64,000 nucleotides of DNA from Rufibacter ruber. Its GTDB lineage: Bacteria > Bacteroidota > Bacteroidia > Cytophagales > Hymenobacteraceae. Numbering within the stretch: the stretch's first letter is position 1; each line of letters begins with the position of its first letter. The notes below the pieces were generated by a model, which worked only from the letters and a program-made list of their open reading frames with translations, ran no database searches and was not told the DNA's origin. Shown piece by piece: positions 52,474 to 60,647 of the stretch. The translations under genes were made by a program, and so were the position numbers. Location: positions 1 through 64,000 of the forward strand of contig NZ_LRMM01000026.1 of NCBI RefSeq assembly GCF_001647275.1, in the 5' to 3' direction.

Positions 52474-52512
52474 CTGTTTTTGGCCTGTTTTTCTGAAAAC
52501 AGGCAAAAACAG
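52474..52512. repeat. 40-bp palindromic element, copy 29
   Basis: CTGTTTTTGGCCTG and CAGGCAAAAACAG, inner T5/A4. Confidence 0.92.
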
Positions 52513-52566
52513 AGATTGGCAGGCTTGACTCTGCAACCGAACACCTCAGCGGCCCTACGTGCCACT

Positions 52567-53106
52567 CTAGAGCGTAGGAGCCAGAAGTTTACTCAGCACA
52601 TCCCACACCACCACGCCCACGGTCACAGACACGTTCAACGAATGCTTGGTGCCAAACTGCGGAATCTCCAGCACCCCATCAGCGGCCTCTATCACCTCGT
52701 CTTCTACCCCAAAGACTTCATTCCCGAACACAAAGGCGTATTTCCCGTCGGCCGCGGGCTGGAAGTGGGGGAGCTCTATGCTGCCCTCAGCCTGCTCAAC
52801 GGCCCAAACAGCATAGCCTTGCTGCTTCAACCCCTGCACGGCCTCCAGCGTGGTGGGCACGTGGGCCCACTCCACTGATTCGGTGGCGCCCAGCGCTGTC
52901 TTGTGAATCTCCTTGTTGGGCGGCGTGCCGGTAATCCCGCAGAGGTAGATCTTTTCCACGGCAAAGGCATCTGCGGTTCTGAAGGTGGAGCCCACGTTGT
53001 GCAGGCTGCGCACGTTGTCTAAAACCAGCACCAACGGATTTTTTTGCTTATTTTTGAAGTCCTCCACCGAGTCCCGCTGGAGTTCTTCCATGCTTAATTT
53101 GCGCAT
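52567..53106 (-). CDS. SpoU/TrmH-family RNA 2'-O-methyltransferase
   Basis: 179-residue SPOUT-class methyltransferase that uses SAM to methylate a ribose 2'-OH in tRNA or rRNA; the target position is not clear from sequence. Motif 1 is NVRSLHNVGSTFRTADAF, motif 2 FVFGNEVFGVEDEVIEAAD and motif 3 IPQFGTKHSLNVSVTVGVVV, which forms the trefoil knot. No extra RNA-binding domain is present. The ATG at 53106 lies about 40 bases below a TACCTTTG box (53153-53146), which excludes the longer start at 53157. Confidence 0.9.
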   Translation of the reverse strand: MRKLSMEELQRDSVEDFKNKQKNPLVLVLDNVRSLHNVGSTFRTADAFAVEKIYLCGITGTPPNKEIHKTALGATESVEWAHVPTTLEAVQGLKQQGYAVWAVEQAEGSIELPHFQPAADGKYAFVFGNEVFGVEDEVIEAADGVLEIPQFGTKHSLNVSVTVGVVVWDVLSKLLAPTL

Positions 53107-53145
53107 AGTCAAAGGTGTTTTTCGGCGTAGCCGAAGAATGGAGTG

Positions 53146-53153
53146 CAAAGGTA
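53146..53153 (-). promoter_or_regulatory. -7 promoter box TACCTTTG of the SpoU-type gene
   Basis: On the minus strand TACCTTTG; a small hairpin TTCGGCGTAGCCGAA lies between it and the start codon. Confidence 0.5.
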
Positions 53154-53173
53154 ACACATTGGGAGGACAGACG

Positions 53174-53209
53174 CGTTTTTGGCCTGTTTTTCAGAAATGA
53201 GACCAAAAC
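53174..53209. repeat. 40-bp palindromic element, copy 30
   Basis: CGTTTTTGGCCTG and TGAGACCAAAAC, inner T5/A3. Confidence 0.85.
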
Positions 53210-53240
53210 CAGCGGCAGGCAAAGGAAGAAACGGGAGAGC

Positions 53241-53279
53241 CGTTATTGGCCTGTTTTTCTGAAAACAGGCCAAAAACAG
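53241..53279. repeat. 40-bp palindromic element, copy 31
   Basis: CGTTATTGGCCTG and CAGGCCAAAAACAG, inner T5/A4: very close to the consensus, 31 bases after copy 30. Confidence 0.93.
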
Positions 53280-53501
53280 GAAATAGGAAGAGGAAATTCT
53301 GACGCGCATTCCGTGCCCCTTTGAAGGGGGTGGGGGGATGACCAAGGCCGTTGAGAGGTGAAAAGCATTAGTTTTACGCCAAAACAGCTGGCAGAAAAGC
53401 CAACAGGAACGCCTTTGTCTGCACAAGAAATCAGGCCCCTGCCCCCGTCAAAGGCGGACTGGAGGCGTGATTTTTTCAGAAAGAGCAAAACCAGGCAAAG
53501 C

Positions 53502-53539
53502 CGTTTTTGGCCTGTTTTCTGTAAAACAGGCAAAAAACG
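53502..53539. repeat. 40-bp palindromic element, copy 32
   Basis: CGTTTTTGGCCTG and CAGGCAAAAAACG, inner T4/A4. Confidence 0.92.
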
Positions 53540-53639
53540 CATTAGAAAGAAAAATAAAGAGGTGTCTGATGGGCTAAACCAGGAGCAGAAATTCCAAACG
53601 AGCACATCAGTACCTTAAAAATATTAGCACATTACCACC

Positions 53640-56261
53640 TTGAGTAAATCTGCAGAGTTCAGCGCCACGCCGCTGATGAAACAATACAATGCCATCAAGG
53701 CCAAACACCCGGGCGCGCTCCTGCTGTTCCGGGTGGGAGATTTTTACGAGACCTTCGGTGAAGATGCCATCAAGGCCAGCAAAATTCTGGGCATCATGCT
53801 CACCAAGCGCGGCAACGGCAGCGCGGCTGAGACGGCCCTGGCCGGTTTTCCGCACCACTCTATGGACACGTACCTGCCCAAGCTGGTGCGGGCGGGGGAG
53901 CGGGTGGCCATCTGTGACCAGCTGGAAGACCCTAAAACCGTGAAAGGCATTGTGAAGCGCGGCGTGACCGAGCTGGTGACCCCGGGCGTGTCGTTCAATG
54001 ACCAGGTGCTGGACCAGAAACGCAACAACTACCTGGCGTCATTGCACTTCGGGAAGGAGCTGATTGGCATAGCGCTGCTGGATGCCTCTACCGGTGATTT
54101 CATGCTGGCGCAGGGCGATGCGGGCTACGTGGCGAAGCTGCTCCAGAATTTCGGCCCCGCCGAGGTGTTGTTCTGCAAAGGCAAGAAAGAGACGTTCTTC
54201 CAGAGCTTCGGGCCGGATTTTTGCCATTACGGGCTGGACGAGTGGGTGTATAGCTATGACTTTGCGCTGGAGACGCTCACCAAACAGTTCAATACCCAGA
54301 GTCTGAAAGGTTACGGGGTGGAAGGTCTCACCGAGGGCATTACCGCTGCGGGCGCCGTGCTGCACTACCTGGCAGAGACCCAGCACCATGACCTGCGCCA
54401 CATTTCGGCCGTGGGCCGATTGGAGGAAGACCAATACGTGTGGCTGGACCGCTTCACGGTGCGCAACCTGGAGCTGATTTATCCGCAGCACCCGGAGGGC
54501 GTGCCCTTGATTGACGTGCTGGACAATACTATTACGCCCATGGGTGCGCGCCTGCTGCGCCGATGGCTGGTGCTGCCCTTGAAAGACGCGGCGCAAATAA
54601 GAAGAAGGTTAGACACTGTGGAAGGGTTGCAGGAACGCCCCGAGCTGCTGCAGGACATCAGCCATTACCTGAAGCAGATCAGTGACCTGGAGCGCCTCAT
54701 TTCTAAGGTGGCCGTGCGCCGCGTGAACCCGCGGGAGCTGCTGCAGTTGGCGCGGGCGCTGGAGGCCACGCTGCCCATCAAAGAACTGCTGGCGGTGAGC
54801 GGCGTGCCCGCCCTGCAGAAACTGGCCGACCAACTTTTGCCGTGTGAACGCATCAGGGACGAAATCAAAGCCATTCTCAAACCAGACGCGCCCGTGCTCA
54901 CCAACCAAGGAAACCTGGTGAATGACGGCATTGACGCCGAGCTGGACGAACTGCGGGCCATTGCGTTTTCGGGCAAGGATTACCTGCTGCAGCTTCAGCA
55001 GCGCGAGGTGCAGAACACGGGCATTTCATCGTTGAAGATTGCCTATAACAAGGTGTTCGGGTATTACCTGGAGGTGACGCACGCGCACAAAGACAAGGTG
55101 CCCAGCTCCTGGATCAGGAAACAGACGCTGGTCAATGCCGAGCGCTACATCACCGAGGAACTCAAAACCTACGAGGAGAAGATTCTGCACGCCGAGGACC
55201 GCCTGTATGTGATTGAGCAGCGCATTTTCAACGAACTGGTCTTGAGTACCGCCGAGTTTGTGCCCCAGATTCAGCAGAACGCCAAGGCGCTGGCCGTGCT
55301 GGACTGTCTGGCCAACTTCGCGCAGCTGGCGCAGCAGAACAACTATGTGAAGCCAGAGGTGGATGAGAGCACAGTGCTGAATATTACCCAAGGCCGTCAC
55401 CCGGTGATTGAGAAACAACTGCCGCCCGGTGAGCGCTACGTGCCCAATGATATCAGGCTGGATAATGACGAGCAGCAGATCATCATCATCACGGGGCCCA
55501 ACATGGCGGGTAAAAGTGCCTTGCTGCGACAGACGGCCTTGATTGTGCTCATGGCGCAGATTGGCTGTTTTGTGCCCGCCGAGGCCGCGCAGTTGGGCGT
55601 GATTGACAAAATCTTCACCCGCGTGGGCGCCTCAGACAACCTGAGCCGGGGCGAAAGTACGTTCATGGTGGAGATGACCGAGACAGCCAGCATCCTGAAC
55701 AACCTCTCTGACCGCAGCCTGGTTTTGATGGACGAGATTGGCCGCGGCACCAGCACCTATGACGGGATTTCCATTGCCTGGGCCATTGTAGAGCATTTGC
55801 ACAACGCTCCCAAAGGTCGGGCCAAAACCTTGTTCGCTACGCATTACCATGAACTGAACCAGCTCACCGAAGATTTCCCCCGCGTGCGGAACTACAACGT
55901 AAGCGTGAAAGAAAGCAACGGCAAGATTTTGTTCATGCGCAAACTGGTGGAAGGGGGCAGCGCCCACAGCTTCGGGATACAGGTGGCCCAGATGGCGGGC
56001 ATGCCCAACAGCGTGGTCATACGCGCCAGCGAAATCATGCACCACCTGGAGCAGGAGAAGATCAGCCATCCGCACCAAGACCCGCAGGAAACCCTAAAAA
56101 GCCTGCCCAAGCAGCCGTACCAGCTCAGCATGTTTGAACTCAACGACCCGCAACTGGTGCGCATCAAAGAAGTGTTTGAGAAGCTGGACATTAACACCAT
56201 TACGCCGGTTGAGGCGCTGCTCAAGCTCAACGAGCTGAAAATGCTGGTAGACAAGAAATAG
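53640..56261 (+). CDS. mutS: DNA mismatch repair protein MutS
   Basis: ATPase that recognises mismatches and starts methyl-independent or strand-directed repair, 873 residues. The mismatch-reading motif F-x-E is in [16 protein letters not shown]. Connector, lever and clamp regions fill about 130-560. The ATPase has Walker [14 protein letters not shown], the signature region [13 protein letters not shown] and Walker [17 protein letters not shown], then [13 protein letters not shown]. The C-terminus ends in a helix-turn-helix-like dimer region. The start is a TTG at 53640, as no ATG exists upstream in frame and the residues after it fit other MutS N-termini. Confidence 0.95.
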   Translation: MSKSAEFSATPLMKQYNAIKAKHPGALLLFRVGDFYETFGEDAIKASKILGIMLTKRGNGSAAETALAGFPHHSMDTYLPKLVRAGERVAICDQLEDPKTVKGIVKRGVTELVTPGVSFNDQVLDQKRNNYLASLHFGKELIGIALLDASTGDFMLAQGDAGYVAKLLQNFGPAEVLFCKGKKETFFQSFGPDFCHYGLDEWVYSYDFALETLTKQFNTQSLKGYGVEGLTEGITAAGAVLHYLAETQHHDLRHISAVGRLEEDQYVWLDRFTVRNLELIYPQHPEGVPLIDVLDNTITPMGARLLRRWLVLPLKDAAQIRRRLDTVEGLQERPELLQDISHYLKQISDLERLISKVAVRRVNPRELLQLARALEATLPIKELLAVSGVPALQKLADQLLPCERIRDEIKAILKPDAPVLTNQGNLVNDGIDAELDELRAIAFSGKDYLLQLQQREVQNTGISSLKIAYNKVFGYYLEVTHAHKDKVPSSWIRKQTLVNAERYITEELKTYEEKILHAEDRLYVIEQRIFNELVLSTAEFVPQIQQNAKALAVLDCLANFAQLAQQNNYVKPEVDESTVLNITQGRHPVIEKQLPPGERYVPNDIRLDNDEQQIIIITGPNMAGKSALLRQTALIVLMAQIGCFVPAEAAQLGVIDKIFTRVGASDNLSRGESTFMVEMTETASILNNLSDRSLVLMDEIGRGTSTYDGISIAWAIVEHLHNAPKGRAKTLFATHYHELNQLTEDFPRVRNYNVSVKESNGKILFMRKLVEGGSAHSFGIQVAQMAGMPNSVVIRASEIMHHLEQEKISHPHQDPQETLKSLPKQPYQLSMFELNDPQLVRIKEVFEKLDINTITPVEALLKLNELKMLVDKK

Positions 56262-56264
56262 GGG

Positions 56265-56296
56265 CCTCGCCCTGGTCCCTCTCCCGCAGAGAGGGG
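56265..56296. repeat. Unpaired left arm of the CCTCACCC nested-palindrome family
   Basis: CCTCGCCCTGGTCCCTCTCC and CCGCAGAGAGGGG, three bases after the mutS stop and followed 12 bases later by copy 33. No matching right arm is found downstream. Confidence 0.6.
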
Positions 56297-56308
56297 AGCG
56301 TGCTTTTC

Positions 56309-56346
56309 CGTTTTTCGCCTGTTTTGGCGAAAACAGGCCAAAAACG
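56309..56346. repeat. 40-bp palindromic element, copy 33
   Basis: CGTTTTTCGCCTG and CAGGCCAAAAACG, inner T4/A4. Confidence 0.92.
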
Positions 56347-56364
56347 GCATTTACGGGTCCTTTC

Positions 56365-56493
56365 TGGCGCGAATCTTCAGACTCGTGGCAAAGGATGAAG
56401 CGGGTCTCCAGACTCGCCGGGAGGCACTGAAAGAAAACACGGAGTCTGGAGACTCCAACCATCTTTCGGCGCGAGTCCGGAGACTCGCGCCAG
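56365..56493. repeat. Composite palindromic repeat, family B, copy 2
   Basis: TGGCGCGAATCTTCAGACTC, GGATGAAGCGGG, TCTCCAGACTCGCCGGGAG, GGAGTCTGGAGACTCC and GCGAGTCCGGAGACTCGCGC, in the same order as at 46381-46515. Confidence 0.8.
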
Positions 56494-56516
56494 CGTAGCC
56501 TAAAAAGGAAACCTTA

Positions 56517-56552
56517 TTTCTGGGCTGTTTTCAGGAAAACAGCCCAGAAACG
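56517..56552. repeat. 40-bp palindromic element, copy 34
   Basis: TTTCTGGGCTG and CAGCCCAGAAACG, with TGGGC/GCCCA compensated, inner T4/A4. Confidence 0.9.
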
Positions 56553-56637
56553 CGTGAGGGTAAGAAAAGACTGAAAAATTTTCTGCCTGATTTTCAGAAA
56601 GAAATGCGTTTGGTGAAGATTTTTTTGTGGGCACCTC

Positions 56638-56667
56638 TTGACTTTAGAGAAAAAGCGCCTACCTTTG
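56638..56667 (+). promoter_or_regulatory. Promoter of the tRNA-Gly/tRNA-Leu unit
   Basis: TTG at 56638-56640, exactly 19 bases, then TACCTTTG at 56660-56667, about 33 bases before tRNA-Gly. It is one of the best promoters in the window. Confidence 0.75.
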
Positions 56668-56700
56668 TATCACTAATTCAAACAGCGAGTTAGTAAAAAC

Positions 56701-56776
56701 GCGAAAGTAGCTCAGTTGGTAGAGCGCGACCTTGCCAAGGTCGAGGTCGCGGGTTCGAACCCCGTCTTTCGCTCCA
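56701..56776 (+). tRNA. tRNA-Gly (GCC)
   Basis: Full cloverleaf: acceptor stem GCGAAAG/CTTTCGC, D loop AGCTCAGTTGGTAGAGC, anticodon arm GACCTTGCCAAGGTC with anticodon GCC, T arm GCGGGTTCGAACCCCGT. The discriminator T and an encoded CCA end it at 56776. It reads GGC and GGT codons. Confidence 0.97.
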
Positions 56777-56814
56777 GATAAAAGACGTTGCTTCGGTAAC
56801 GTCTTTTGTTTATC
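56777..56814 (+). terminator. Hairpin between the two tRNA genes
   Basis: AAAAGACGTT and AACGTCTTTT around GCTTCGGT (UUCG-type loop). It resembles a weak terminator, but may instead guide processing of a joint tRNA transcript. Confidence 0.5.
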
Positions 56815-56846
56815 TACCTACTCCGTTTCTCCTGTAGGAACGGGAT

Positions 56847-56930
56847 GCCGGGATGGTGGAACTGGTAGACACGCAAGACTTAAAATCTTGTTTCCATTAG
56901 GAAGTGCGGGTTCGATTCCCGCTCCTGGTA
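56847..56930 (+). tRNA. tRNA-Leu (TAA)
   Basis: 84-base class II tRNA: acceptor GCCGGGA/TCCTGGT (a G-U closes position 1-72), D arm with TGGAACTGGTAGACAC, anticodon arm CAAGACTTAAAATCTTG with anticodon TAA, a long variable arm GTTTCCATTAGGAAG, and T arm GCGGGTTCGATTCCCGC. The discriminator is A and CCA is not encoded, unlike the tRNA-Gly next to it. Confidence 0.95.
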
Positions 56931-56935
56931 CTTGA

Positions 56936-56970
56936 AAGCCCTGAATCAGCAATGGTTCAGGGCTTTTTTG
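56936..56970 (+). terminator. Intrinsic terminator after tRNA-Leu
   Basis: AAGCCCTGAA and TTCAGGGCTT around a 10-base loop, followed by six T. Six bases after the tRNA. Confidence 0.85.
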
Positions 56971-57042
56971 TTTTCTTGCTAAAGTATTCTGGTTTCTGCA
57001 TTAGAGGGCTAAAACGCGGGTGTAAGCGGACGCTTGCGCCCA

Positions 57043-57081
57043 CGTTTTTGGCTTATTTTTACAAAAAAAGCCTAGTAACAG
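57043..57081. repeat. 40-bp palindromic element, copy 35 (diverged)
   Basis: CGTTTTTGGCTTA and AAAGCCTAGTAACAG, inner T5/A7. Confidence 0.65.
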
Positions 57082-57320
57082 AAGCTTACTTTTTAAAAGG
57101 CACATGCAGACGCTTGTGCCAGGGCCAGAAAGAAAACTCTAAAACATCTTCCTTAGCTATTCAGTGTTTTCCATCAACTTTCTCAAATTATTTGGAAGCC
57201 TATAGTTTTTATGAGGTGGTCAGTTAAGAACTAGTTGGGAACAATGGGGAAGTAATAAAAAGTTGGGCTGACGGTCCCGAGGATGGCCGTTTCCTAAGAC
57301 CGGAAATCAAATGAATAGTG

Positions 57321-59753
57321 TTACGGCGTTTCTAAGTCAATGGACAGGGAAACCACGTAATTGCGGCCGGGTTCGGGCAAGTTCAGAATGCGGTAGCGGC
57401 TCAGGTGGTTGAGGTATTTCCCATTCAGCAGGTTCTGCACCTGAAAGCCCAGCTGCCCCCACTTCTGCTGGCCCAAATGTATTCCGGTAGTCAGGCTCAC
57501 TAAAGAATACGCGTCTGTTTCCAGTTCATTGCGCTCCACGCGGTGCTGCGCCGCATAATACCCGTAGTTGACTTTGAAGTAACCATTTTGCAGGTAAGTG
57601 GTTAGGCGGGGCAGGTTGTACTCGGCATCGGCCTGCAGTGCGAAGGGAGGGGTGAAGGGCAGGGGAAGCTGCGTGGTGCGGTTCTGAGCCCATACGTATT
57701 CGGCCGTGAGGCCGAAAGTCAAGGTCTGCAAGAGAAAATATTTGGCCGTGGCCTCGGCCCCCGTGTGCAGCGCCCGGGTCTGCCGGAAGCGGTACAATTG
57801 CCCCGCCTCAGCCACAGGGTACAGGCTCCCGTCAATGTTCACCGTGGGAAAAATGCCCGACGGGCTCAGGTAAATGTAGTTCTGGAACAGGTTGAAAAAC
57901 GGCGTAACCGACAGCTGCAGCCGCTCATTGTCATAGCTCACGGCCACATCCAACTGGTATCCTTGCTCGGGTTTCAACGTAGCATCGCCTTGTTCATACC
58001 TAAACGTGCCGTGGTGCATGCCGTTGGCGGTGAGTTCGGCGGCCGCCGGAATCCGGAACGTTTTCCCGAAGTTGGCTTTGAGCCCCCAGCGCTCCGTGGG
58101 GTTGCAGGCCACACCCAAAGACCCGCTCCAGCCCCAGAAATCCCGGTTCACGCGCGGGCTCTGCTGAATGGTGGCAAGGTAGCGGTTCTCATAGTAGAAA
58201 GTCCGCTGTTCCTCCTCGGCCGAAAGATGGCCATAATCCACCCGCAGGCCGCCGTTGGCGATCCATTTCTTGTGCAGGCGGTATTTGGAGAGGGCGAAGA
58301 AACCAACCTGCTGGCTTTTGAAATGAGGAAGCAAAAACTCAAAACCGGCCTGTCGGTTTTTCTGAGCCTGTGCCTGTAAGCCGAAAGTGGGTTCCAGTTT
58401 TCCGCTGAAATGCGGAAAGTAGCGGATATTCGCCGTAGCGGTCTGCAGGTCCAGCTGGGTAGCCAGATGGTTGCTGTCTTCTGACGGAGCCCCGTGTGCG
58501 TGCGGTGCTGAAAGTTCTTTACGGTGGTTGCGCTGATACCCTAAATCTGCCTCCAGCCAGTTTTTGCCCAGTTGAATGTTGCTGTTGGAGATGATTTTGA
58601 AATGGTTAATGTCCTGGCTAGGGAAGGCAATGTTGCGGCGGCTTCCGTCTGGTGTGAGCATATACGCCCGTGGTATACCCATGGCCCCGCTGAAAATGCC
58701 CACCTGCTGGTTGTAGTTGGAGACAGTCAAATGTGTATAGCCCCAGTTCTTGTTCACGCCCACCGTACCTGAAAAGTGGTTTTCCCGACCGGCCGTGTTC
58801 TTGAGCCTCCCGTCATAAATGGGCAGCACGAAGCGGTTGTAGGTAAAGGTCTCAGCGGGTACTTTGTAATCCGCGTAGCGGAGGTGGGTGGCCCTTACCC
58901 GGAAAGTGAGGCCGCGGTGGTTCCCTGCGGTGGCGACCGTGGTGCCGTAGGTGTCATTGTTGGAGCGGTAGATGCCGCGTACACTGGCCGTGTAGTGCCC
59001 TTCCTGCACTGCCACCGGGTGCGAGATGCGCACCACACCGCCCAAAGCATCAGAACCGTGCATTAAACTGGCCGAGCCTTTCACTATCTCCACCTGCTCC
59101 ACATTGAACTGGTCAATCTCCAGGCCGTGGTCTGAACCCCATTGCTGCCCCTCCTGCTTAATGCCGCTATCGGTGACCAATACGCGGTTGAAGCTCAGGC
59201 CCCGGATGACGGGTTTAGAAATGCCTACGCCCATGTTGATGGCGCTTACCCCCGGCAGTTTCTCCAACGTTCCCATAAGCGAGGCGCCAGCATTTTGATT
59301 GATATAGGTTTCATCTGCGGTTTGGGTGAGCACCGAGCTTTCCTGCTGGTTCAGCTGCGCCCCATGGCTCTGCACCACCACCTCCTGCAGTTGCTGGTTA
59401 GAGGGCTGCAACGTTAAAGAAACCGAAACAGGTTCCTGCGCCACGGTGACTGATTTGGTGAGGGTGGCATAGCCCACCATGGAAACCTGCAGCCAGTAAT
59501 GGCCTGGCCTCACCTGGTTCAACTGAAATCTGCCCTGCACATCGGTCTGGGTGCCTTGCAGCGTCTCCTGCAAGTGCACTGAGGCTCCAATTAGTGGCTG
59601 GCCCTGCACGTCCTGCACCTGGCCCTTAATGCTTTGCACCGCCTGCGCCGATGCCTTCTGCGGGAAAAAAGCCAGTCCGCATAGCGCTGTGAACAAGGCC
59701 AGCAAGATGACCGCTTTTCTCACCCAAGTAGGCTTTTGGTTTATTAAATTCAT
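57321..59753 (-). CDS. TonB-dependent outer-membrane receptor
   Basis: 810-residue outer-membrane receptor that imports a ligand using TonB/ExbB/ExbD energy. It has a signal peptide (about 1-36, ending KASAQA), then a carboxypeptidase-like regulatory domain (about 38-125, GQPLIGASVHLQETLQGTQT). The plug (about 135-250) includes GVGISKPVIRGLSFNRVLV and ASLMHGSDALGGVVRI. A beta barrel runs to the terminal LPEPGRNYVVSLSIDLETP. A His-rich segment near residues 416-429 (APHAHGAPSEDSNH) is like those of zinc or other metal receptors. It is the last gene of the operon with the DUF4625 and T9SS genes, which points to metal uptake; heme or another ligand remains possible. Confidence 0.88.
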   Translation of the reverse strand: MNLINQKPTWVRKAVILLALFTALCGLAFFPQKASAQAVQSIKGQVQDVQGQPLIGASVHLQETLQGTQTDVQGRFQLNQVRPGHYWLQVSMVGYATLTKSVTVAQEPVSVSLTLQPSNQQLQEVVVQSHGAQLNQQESSVLTQTADETYINQNAGASLMGTLEKLPGVSAINMGVGISKPVIRGLSFNRVLVTDSGIKQEGQQWGSDHGLEIDQFNVEQVEIVKGSASLMHGSDALGGVVRISHPVAVQEGHYTASVRGIYRSNNDTYGTTVATAGNHRGLTFRVRATHLRYADYKVPAETFTYNRFVLPIYDGRLKNTAGRENHFSGTVGVNKNWGYTHLTVSNYNQQVGIFSGAMGIPRAYMLTPDGSRRNIAFPSQDINHFKIISNSNIQLGKNWLEADLGYQRNHRKELSAPHAHGAPSEDSNHLATQLDLQTATANIRYFPHFSGKLEPTFGLQAQAQKNRQAGFEFLLPHFKSQQVGFFALSKYRLHKKWIANGGLRVDYGHLSAEEEQRTFYYENRYLATIQQSPRVNRDFWGWSGSLGVACNPTERWGLKANFGKTFRIPAAAELTANGMHHGTFRYEQGDATLKPEQGYQLDVAVSYDNERLQLSVTPFFNLFQNYIYLSPSGIFPTVNIDGSLYPVAEAGQLYRFRQTRALHTGAEATAKYFLLQTLTFGLTAEYVWAQNRTTQLPLPFTPPFALQADAEYNLPRLTTYLQNGYFKVNYGYYAAQHRVERNELETDAYSLVSLTTGIHLGQQKWGQLGFQVQNLLNGKYLNHLSRYRILNLPEPGRNYVVSLSIDLETP

Positions 59754-59777
59754 AGAAGGTGAATCAAAATTTGTGTG

Positions 59778-59815
59778 CGTTTTTCGGTGTTTTTTTAAAA
59801 ACAGCCCGAAAACAG
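59778..59815. repeat. 40-bp palindromic element, copy 36
   Basis: CGTTTTTCGGTG and CAGCCCGAAAACAG, inner T7/A5. It lies in the 81-base gap between DUF4625 and the TonB receptor, inside the operon. Confidence 0.8.
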
Positions 59816-59834
59816 AAGGCGGGTTGAAAGCGGT

Positions 59835-60647
59835 TTAGGGCTTCACCACTACTTTCAGTTTTTTTGTGACTTTGTTGTTTTTGGTATCAAACACCTCCAC
59901 CGTGAACTTGTATTCGCCCGTGGGCATGTAAGTCGCAAAAGTGAAAGGAATGCTGAAAGTGGCCTGGGTGCCCGCTGTGGCTGGGAAAAACTGTTGGTCC
60001 ACGGTAAAAGGCTGGTTGGCCGGGTCGGAGTAGCTGATTTCCACTCGGCCCTCGTTCAACGAAACTGCATCAGTGACGGTGCCGCTGAAGGGAACGGTGC
60101 TGCCGCGCTTTACGGTTACGGTTTCTGCCGTGGGGCTGGTCATGGTCAACTGCGGAGGGGTGGTGTCGGTGGGGTTAGAGACATGCACGCTGTAAACCTG
60201 AGGAACCGCCTCAGTGCCGGCTTTGTCGGTGGCGTAAAGGAGCAGGTGGTAGTTGCCGGGGGTGGCGTCTGCTGGTACCTCCAGTTCTTCCACCACTTTG
60301 TAATCTTTGCCAGTGGCCTCTTTGATGCGCACCACAAACCAGGGCGTGCCCCGGCGTAAGCCGCTGCGGTGGCCGTGGCAGTCAAAGTTGTTGTGCACGT
60401 CAATTTTGTACTGTGAGAGCGCCACATCATCAGTGAAGTTAAAGTGCAAGGTGAGCTTGCCGCCTGTGGTCACAGAAAAAACACGGTCCTCAGTATGGCC
60501 GCAAACGGTGCCTTTGCCATACTGGGGGGCGCTTTGGATGAGGGTAATGACTGGTTTCTCCGTATCGGGTTTTTCTTGTTCGGGTGCTTCATCGCCACAG
60601 GAGGAAAACAGCACAATGCTTAAGAGGAGGAAGGCGAAGTTTTTCAT
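59835..60647 (-). CDS. DUF4625 lipoprotein
   Basis: 270-residue surface or periplasmic lipoprotein. The signal ends at the lipobox LFSSC (Cys17), followed by an acidic linker GDEAPEQEKPDTEKP. Two Ig-like beta domains follow. The first (about 30-150) is the DUF4625 domain with VALSQYKIDVHNNFDCHGH near residues 77-95, a His/Cys motif that could bind a metal. The second (about 155-270) has TVPFSGTVTDAVSLNEG and KFTVEVFDTKNNKVTKKLK. Its start overlaps the stop of the preceding T9SS gene by four bases (ATGA). It lies directly upstream of the TonB receptor and probably acts with it. Confidence 0.82.
   Translation of the reverse strand: MKNFAFLLLSIVLFSSCGDEAPEQEKPDTEKPVITLIQSAPQYGKGTVCGHTEDRVFSVTTGGKLTLHFNFTDDVALSQYKIDVHNNFDCHGHRSGLRRGTPWFVVRIKEATGKDYKVVEELEVPADATPGNYHLLLYATDKAGTEAVPQVYSVHVSNPTDTTPPQLTMTSPTAETVTVKRGSTVPFSGTVTDAVSLNEGRVEISYSDPANQPFTVDQQFFPATAGTQATFSIPFTFATYMPTGEYKFTVEVFDTKNNKVTKKLKVVVKP

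Larger units (their letters stand above)
53107..53639. other. 533-bp divergent gap with three palindromes
   Basis: Between the divergent methyltransferase and mutS genes lie a promoter box (53146-53153) and copies 30, 31 and 32 of the 40-bp palindrome. A family D fragment CCCCTTTGAAGGGG is near 53312. No gene is supported. I see no convincing mutS promoter. Confidence 0.65.
56931..57320. other. 390-bp gap after the tRNAs
   Basis: Contains the tRNA-Leu terminator (56936-56970), copy 35 of the 40-bp palindrome and two short AGCGGACGCTTGCGCC-like inverted repeats (about 57023-57042 and 57100-57122). No gene is supported. Confidence 0.6.

Noticed and set aside
56732-57227. Open frames across the tRNA genes
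   Set aside because: They are read through two tRNA genes and a terminator; the tRNAs explain the sequence.
1-59815. The 40-bp palindromes as ordinary intrinsic terminators
   Set aside because: They lack a one-sided U-tract, have AT-rich outer arms, occur upstream of genes and within operons, and coexist with separate proper terminators.
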